Shown in pieces: positions 57,925 through 64,000 of a stretch of DNA of 64,000 nucleotides (position 1 is its first letter; every line of letters starts with the position of its first letter). Location of the stretch: assembly GCA_029891345.1 (NCBI GenBank), contig CM056995.1:216260547-216324546 (forward strand), read 5' to 3'. The notes below the pieces were generated by a model. That model did no database searches. It worked only from the letters and a program-made list of their open reading frames with translations, and had not been told where the DNA came from. A program made the translations under genes and the position numbers. The stretch comes from Dryococelus australis. Its lineage: Eukaryota > Arthropoda > Insecta > Phasmatodea > Phasmatidae.

Positions 57925-58680
57925 ATTTATGGTGATTAGGTTACCAGGCGCTGATTAACGAACAGCGATCCAACATTTTGTTATAATCCATTCACGCTTA
58001 CTTCACACTTTTCTGAAGCCCTGCTGAAGTTCTACTTCCATGATATTCCTTCACCACGTGTAAACTACGCTTGACTAGGTCTGGAAAATTATACCAAAGG
58101 ACAGCGCACTGAATTCGTGCGCACTCAGCACTCAGTATTAATGATGTTTTGTATGATAACTATTTCTTACTAAGCGCTGACAACACACACGTTTTTTCAC
58201 TGTTTTTATTTATACTTATTATAATCGAAATATTTTAATGTATGAATAACACACAGTTAAAACTTTAATATCACGAAAAATAAGATACTTTCACGTTAAC
58301 AGAGGTATAAAACGCTTGTGATAAACCGCATACTTAGTAAATAACTAAACACGTCATAAATCGGGTGATATTTCAAAGGTTTGATTAAAAAAATGTGACG
58401 AAACTGCGAATACAGACTATAGACATCAGCGACGCAGATTTGCTAGCGTATGCAACTGGATTTGCGGCGTAAGCGGCTCTTTCGTCTCTGTATTATTAAA
58501 TGCTCTGGCCATTAGCCTGCCGACTAACTTGCCAGGAGAACGGAGAGGGGGGAACCTCAGCAATTGAAAAAAAAAATTTTTCGAATAATTATTTAATAAT
58601 AATTTGTCTATATATTTTTGAAATTGTTTGGAATTTTTGAAATATTTGGGGCTCAAAAGTCAAATTGCAAAGATCCTGTG
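57925..58680. other. No gene seen
   Basis: Short frames only. An A run lies near 58,566-58,574. Confidence 0.5.
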
Positions 58681-58990
58681 AGTCATCAGTCCTGCACTCC
58701 TGGTCACCTGCTTATTGAAAAATGGAAAATTTCTGGGGGTCCTTTTCAAATAATTTTAATAATTTTTAACTTATACATTTTTTGGATTTTTTAAAGAATA
58801 TTTTGGAATTTTTGTTGGATTTTTAAAAATTGTTTGGGTTTTTTAATTTGTTTTTGTGATATTTGTTTTTTGGGTTTAAAGGTCACCGGGTCAATGTCAA
58901 AGGTCAAGGTTATATGGATCCTAGAGGGTGGTCGAGTGACGTCACAACTTCGCGGGCTCCCGGCTCCGAGTTCCGAGCCAACATGCCCTT
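58681..58990 (+). repeat. AT-rich tract ending in AGGTCA half-sites
   Basis: TTTTTGGATTTTT-rich tract followed at 58,877-58,915 by AAGGTCACCGGGTCAATGTC and AAAGGTCAAGGTTATATGG. It parallels 19,950-20,070. It is one end of the composite repeat family. Confidence 0.65.
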
Positions 58991-59349
58991 GTCCCCAACT
59001 ATTCTAAATCCTACTACTGTCAATGTAAGATCCGCTATCAATAGCAGAAATAGTGCTCGTGGTAAAACTCCCCAGTTTAGCAATACAAAATTAGATTATA
59101 TTAAAGTTGAAATATGTTTGAATAATAATTTTACGGAAAAGAGGATCCTTACATTTTCCTTCATGTTCATAGTGTTTCAATGATGGATAAAAATTTAAAA
59201 TCGTACTTATTATTTGTTTATTTCATCATTAAAAGCCTTTAAACCAATTTCAACATGACGGACGAATGATCAAGGCGGACACATAATTTTCAGCTTAATC
59301 ATTTATTCATTTCAAGTACAGTCATGGCTGCGAGAGTTTCCTAACGCTC

Positions 59350-59545
59350 TGTTACTGCAACGTGATAGGCCAAGTACGGAAGTTGAGTATGGAACCTGTC
59401 CCAGAAAGTATGCCAGATCCTGTTACGAAGGTTTCTATGAAACGCTACCATGCCAGGAGACAAAATAATGTAGTCATGGCTGCATTAGCAGTAATGGCAG
59501 AACTTACCGAGATAGTACTACAGAATTTTGTTTGGTGTAATTATG
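59350..59545 (+). repeat. Second copy of the 57,728-57,900 segment
   Basis: Diverged homologue in the same orientation. Frames of about 60 codons in each copy do not conserve a common peptide, so it is treated as non-coding. Confidence 0.5.
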
Positions 59546-59860
59546 CCCTATGACGCCACGCCTACGTGGGTGCGAGAACCAACTAGAAGTGACTGCAGCC
59601 CACTCAGACACAGTACCCATCATTTATTAAAATCGAGTCTATTGGATATGATTCAGAGCGTTTTAAATTAAGGGAGTCCCACTGCTTTAATATTACCCCT
59701 GCTCAGCCGGGTGACATTAAAATTAACTTACCTTTTTTCTCACCACTGTAAGGGAGGTACGAAACACTCACTGCATAAATACATTTGACTTCATTTTCAT
59801 CGTTAAATAGGAATTATTGTGACCTTACACGCATTATTCAAGACACCTAGGCTTTGTGAG

Positions 59861-60115
59861 TGAGTGAAGAATAAAGCGATTTAGGCGGCTCTTAACAGCG
59901 AGGTCTTGAGAGCCGAAGTTGGTGATTGAAGTGAATATGGAGCGGCGCCGAAATTAAGGGACGGGAGAAACGGGAGATCCCCGAGAAGACCCGCGGACCA
60001 ACGGCATCGTCTGGCACGATTCTCACTTGCGAAAATCCGGTGACCCGGCCGGCGATTGGACCCGGTTCGCCTTGGTATGAGGCGAGCCTGCTAATCGCTC
60101 AGCCACCATGGCCCC
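59861..60115 (-). mobile_element. tRNA-derived SINE, second copy
   Basis: On the minus strand it begins GGGGCCATGGTGGCTGAGCG (A box region) and carries GGGTCCAATCG as its B box. It ends TTCTTCACTCA, matching the full length of 3,133-3,380. It is more diverged than that copy, and no target duplication can be recognised. Confidence 0.9.
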
Positions 60116-60466
60116 TATATTTTATTGTGATTGGCTAAATGAGGAAGGTGATGGAACGCTCATACCTAAACCTTTATGTACACGTAAATTTTTTTTAATA
60201 CATTATTTTCGTTGCCAGAATTTGTGGTCGAATCAGGTGATTTAAAAGTAACACATTTGCGAATACGACTACGAAGGTCCACTTTTAGGAATTTGATACT
60301 TTTGCTACTATCACGTACTGGGTTAATTTTCAAGTTTAAACCTATACGGGGAAGGCTTGTCTGATTCCATAAATTAAGCAGAAAGAATAGGGAAACGCGC
60401 CGCAACGAATATTGTGTAGTAACACGTGAAGTGTGTATCTAAATTTTCTGTGCTTGTATTACAAGT

Positions 60467-61070
60467 TTACTCAGTGGATAAAAAAAAACAATATTTCATG
60501 AGTTTTATTTCAAAGGTTCTTGCACGCAAGACAGTTGGAAATTGATAGGAGCAGTGGAGTTCTTTGGAGGACGTTCGTAAGGGCGTATTTATAAACCTTG
60601 ATCGCTCGCAAATTTCGCGGTTATGACAACTCTTGACACGGCCCCCACGAGGACCGGATAATTTTAAGACCTGCAGTCGGGTTCGCGCGTTCTCCGGGTT
60701 AACACGTTCGCGACGAAAGTGTGGTCGAGGGTGAAATAATGCCCTTTTCACCGCAGCCACGAATATGCCAAGATCGCCGATCGACAGTGAGTTGCAGTTG
60801 CAGCTCTGTGTGATGTCCAGCCACGTCATTGGAGTGCTGTTCTCCCTCCGGCGCTGAAACAATTTTCTTTTTCTGCTTTCCACTCGCGCGTCGGTGTTTC
60901 TCAATCCCGGGGAAAATGCTATTTCGGCGGCCGGCTTTGCGTTCCATGGCGGCCGGCCATTACGTCTTTTCTCCGCGCGGCTGTCCGCCTTGCCAAGTCC
61001 GTCCGACCGCCCCCTCCTGGCTAAGAGAGAGATTATAACTCGAGAGGATAAAACTCTTTCTCTCTCTCTC

Positions 61071-61107
<37 letters not shown>

Positions 61108-61195
61108 CCCCCCTCCCCCATTCCCTTCTCACACGTGTTCTGGAGTGGCAGAATAAAATATTATCCCCCACCCCTCCCCAACTCCTGCTGGACAC
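60467..61195 (-). other. GC-rich island with long open frame, probably not a gene
   Basis: A 242-codon minus-strand frame stays open here, but its first third is an (RE)n run from the CT microsatellite and the rest lacks any recognised domain. High GC (60,560-61,050) lowers stop frequency, which can explain it. CpG-rich words such as GGCGGCCGGCC suggest a promoter-like island. An overlapping plus-strand frame of 137 codons is equally open. Confidence 0.3.
61055..61104. repeat. (CT)n microsatellite
   Basis: CT repeats of about 50 bp with two CC interruptions. Confidence 0.95.
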
Positions 61196-61830
61196 TTACA
61201 AATCTCTCGGCAATGTTGGCACGGGATACGAATGCGTCACAGCGATTATGATCGCTACGTACGGCGTCTTTAAGGGCAACCGCTTGGATAATATTGCGTG
61301 TATGTGACTCTAAGTAAATAAATGCTTCGGATAAACCATTATTCAATACAGTAAAAATAAAAAAAACTACTGTCCACAGCTGACATTTTTATTAGCCTTT
61401 AGACTATTTTCCTTTGTAAATGTAGACTTATGAAATCACCCAAAGGTCTGACCGGAATCATGTCCCCTCCCCCTTTTTCTAATTACTTCTTATTTCCTGA
61501 ACGGATTATAATGAAATTTTGTAGGAATATGTTGCCACTAATGGCAATCATGACATAACCATTTATAAAAACACATCTTCTATAGGCCTATATTTTATAC
61601 AACTCTACAAGAGTAAACTTCTTAGTATAAATGCATCAATCCGCTAGATATGCTTCCGCGCACGTGCAAGACCGACTTTACGGAAGTAAGTTATCTAAGT
61701 ATGTTGAATAACAGGAAATTATATATTTCATTTTCGTATCACAAGTAGTAGGGAAATGGGAAGTCTGGCGCAAGCAATTGGGGAATAGGAGCGCAGGCGC
61801 CACCTAGCCGCCATGTTGTTACGTTACCAT
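61105..61830. other. No gene seen
   Basis: No supported feature. Confidence 0.5.
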
Positions 61831-62780
61831 CCACTATCCTGGACCCATACTACCTTGACCTTGAAATCTGACCCTTTACCTTGACCTTCAAACAAAAAGA
61901 TTATAAAAATCAGTAAAAAAAATTATTACGATATTGTGTTATTGAAATATTGTTTAAAATTTATAGTAAAATAATTATTATAATGCATTTAAAATTATCA
62001 AAAGTTATTTAAACGAATTTAAATGTTATTAAAACAAATTTAAAAGTTATTTTAAAATTATAAAAATCATTTAATATAATTTTAAAATTATAATCCCCTT
62101 GCAGCCATTTTCCCTAACAATTTTCCTTTTTTCCCTTAAAAATCCACTTTTTCCCTTAAAAATCCTAAGAATAAGTAAAATAAAAATTTGCATAACAATT
62201 TATTTTTAAAAAACTTTTATTCCCGGAGGTTCCCCAGCACAAAGTCCAGCAGTTGATTGACTCCCTCACCACCACTCCTCCCATCTACAACCATTCTATT
62301 GCATGCCACCATATTTGTTTTTGCATTCATCATTTGTTTATATGTTTGTGGAGGTAGCCATATTTGTTTTTTCGTTCATTTGTTTATACATTACTGGGGA
62401 CCACCATATTGGTAGGCGACCACCATCTTGGTAGACACCACCTGTCCACCATTTTGGAAGCCAGTTACCATTAGAAAATGAGCATTGACATTTAACCCTT
62501 GACCTTTGACCCATAACCTTGAAATTGACCCCATGAACCATAACAACAAAAATCGAGAAAAAATTCATAAAAGTAAGCAGTATATGGCATTAGAGACTAC
62601 TACTGCCATATTAGATGCAAACTACTTTAACCTTTACCACATGACCTTTGAATGACCTTGATAAAAATACATAACAGTTAGAAAACATATGACATTACAG
62701 GCTACTATCACCATATTAGATGCAGACTACCTCAACCTTGGCACAATGACCTTGAATGACCTTGAAAACTAAAATTAGAG
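61831..62780 (-). repeat. Composite half-site repeat block, minus orientation
   Basis: Reading left to right: ACCTTGACCTTGAAATCTGACC (61,850), a nearly pure AT stretch, TTTTCCCTTAAAAATCC tract (62,105-62,165), CTCCCTCACC segment (62,260), GCCATATTTG repeats (62,310-62,460) and TGACCTTGA units (62,500-62,780). This is the mirror image of 18,410-20,070. Confidence 0.85.
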
Positions 62781-62959
62781 AGAAAAAAAAAACAAAATTC
62801 AGTAAGCATTATACATTCAAGATTACTTGTAACATATTGGATGCAGATAAGCTCGACATTGACCTCTTGACCTTTAATATATTATGTATGTTGTCAAAGT
62901 CCCGCATAATGCTATTAGGTATACCTCCGACAGGAAAATTGTAGGTTTTTATTATGACT

Positions 62960-63700
62960 ATAAATATAATGACCGATGGCTCGCTTGGACTCCAGCATGA
63001 TGAATTTTATGTATTTTTTCTCAGTTTTTTCAAAGTCTTTCAAGGCCATGGGTCCAAAATCAAGGTTACCTGCACCCAATATGGTCGTAGTAGTCTGTAA
63101 CATATGCTTGCTGATTTTTATGTATTTTTCTCGAGTTTTTGTTTTCGAGATCATTCTAGGTCATGGGGTCAAAGTCACGATCATATGCATCTAATATGGG
63201 AGTAGTAGTCTGTAATGTAATATGCTTGTTGACTTTTATGTCTTTTCATCTAATTTTTGTTTTCAAGTTCATAGGGTCAAGGCCAAAGTAGTCTGAATCT
63301 AATGACAGTCATAGTTAGTAGTGCAATATGCTTGTTAACTTTTATGTGTTTTTCTCCAGATTGTTTTCAAGGTCATTCAATATTATGGTGTCAAGTTCAA
63401 GGTCACATGCATCCAAAATGGTTGATCGGTGATGTCTACCAAGTTAGTGGTCGCCTGCCAAGATGTCAGGTATCTATCAAGATGGCTACCACCTTCCAAG
63501 ATGGTGGACGCCTACCAAGATTTCAGCCTTCGAAACAAATTATGATTTCCAATATGGTGTCGAATGCGTCTACCAAGATGGTGACTTACATTAATAAATA
63601 ACAAATGATGAACGAAAAAATCAAGACGGCAGAAGGAGTATTGGTGAGGGCAGTGGGTGCGAGGCAGTCGGTCGTCTGCTGGGCGTGGTGCTAAGTTAAA
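62960..63700 (+). repeat. Composite half-site repeat block, plus orientation
   Basis: TCAAGGTCA-type units about 115 bp apart (62,990-63,420), then CCAAGATGGTGG-type words (63,425-63,580), then GTGGGTGCGAGG with GTCTGCTGGGCGTGGTG (63,650-63,690). Same order as 18,410-19,210. It forms an inverted pair with 61,831-62,780 across a spacer of about 180 bp. Confidence 0.85.
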
Positions 63701-64000
63701 GGGGTTTAGCAGGTGTCTCTACCTGCTCTCCGCTTATCCCCTCACCAAAAAGTTGTCATGAGCGAGTTTGGTCAGATGATAGATAACAGACCAGCATAGC
63801 AATACACGAAGCTATACGGACTCATACTCGTGTTCGTTGCCAATTCTGAAAGAACAATAAACACTCTTTTTATATATTGTAAATTTATTACAATTTCAAA
63901 TCAGCTGTGGGGGGTGTGGGGGTAGTAACACGGCTAGGCATGTATTCCAAGCGTCTTTTTAACTGGTCTTAAAATATTTTTAGTTTTAAACAACGGCAAA
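63701..64000. other. No gene seen
   Basis: Only a G-rich GGGGGGTGTGGGGGT word near 63,908. Confidence 0.5.

Overview
The window is eukaryotic, AT-rich and almost entirely repetitive. I see no convincing intact host protein-coding gene. Its contents are a Polinton/Maverick element, a Ty3/gypsy retrotransposon, a Tc1-like transposon, a tRNA-derived SINE family and many diverged tandem or inverted repeats. This suggests a large invertebrate genome, most plausibly an arthropod/insect. That host assignment is inference, because no host marker gene is present.

Layout. 1-2,300: a fragment of one Polinton, mainly the N-terminal half of its protein-primed DNA polymerase B on the minus strand, cut by the window edge. 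2,925-7,850: a SINE with perfect 13-bp target duplications, dispersed repeat blocks, a 285-bp tandem-repeat array and a short inverted-repeat transposon (MITE). 8,880-11,640: microsatellites and 107-bp and 103-bp tandem repeats. 12,040-14,300: a decayed Ty3/gypsy gag-pol on the minus strand. 14,540-20,100: oppositely oriented repeat blocks full of TCAAGGTCA half-sites, enclosing fragments of a zinc-finger gene and a duplicated acidic-repeat gene. 20,215-21,880: a Tc1-like transposase remnant, a 33-bp minisatellite and a 57-nt poly(A). 24,100-28,950: second copies of the blocks seen at 2.9-7 kb. 29-36.6 kb: mostly featureless.

36,679-49,232 is the centrepiece: a nearly full-set but inactivated Polinton/Maverick (adintovirus-like) provirus of about 12.55 kb, with inverted terminal repeats of about 400 bp. 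In order it carries protein-primed polymerase B (+), a BRO-N-domain gene (+), major capsid protein (-), retrovirus-like integrase with chromodomain (-), a small zinc-ribbon gene (-), a DUF8207-like gene with a DECYG repeat (+), a phospholipase-A2-domain virion protein (+), a GGFLP-type minor core protein (+), adenain-like protease (+), a tail-fibre-like ORF (+), packaging ATPase (-), penton/minor capsid (+) and a small conserved gene (-). Polymerase, integrase and terminal repeats would replicate and insert the element; the two capsid proteins, protease, ATPase and PLA2 protein form a virion morphogenesis set. Nearly every gene has stops or frameshifts, the polymerase has lost its motif A region and the integrase its catalytic Glu, so the copy is dead.

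49,236-64,000: a possible gene fragment abutting the Polinton, a very AT-rich desert (52.2-56.9 kb), a 919-bp inverted-repeat element, a second SINE, a GC-rich island with a CT microsatellite, and a head-to-head inverted pair of the half-site repeat blocks (61.8-63.7 kb).
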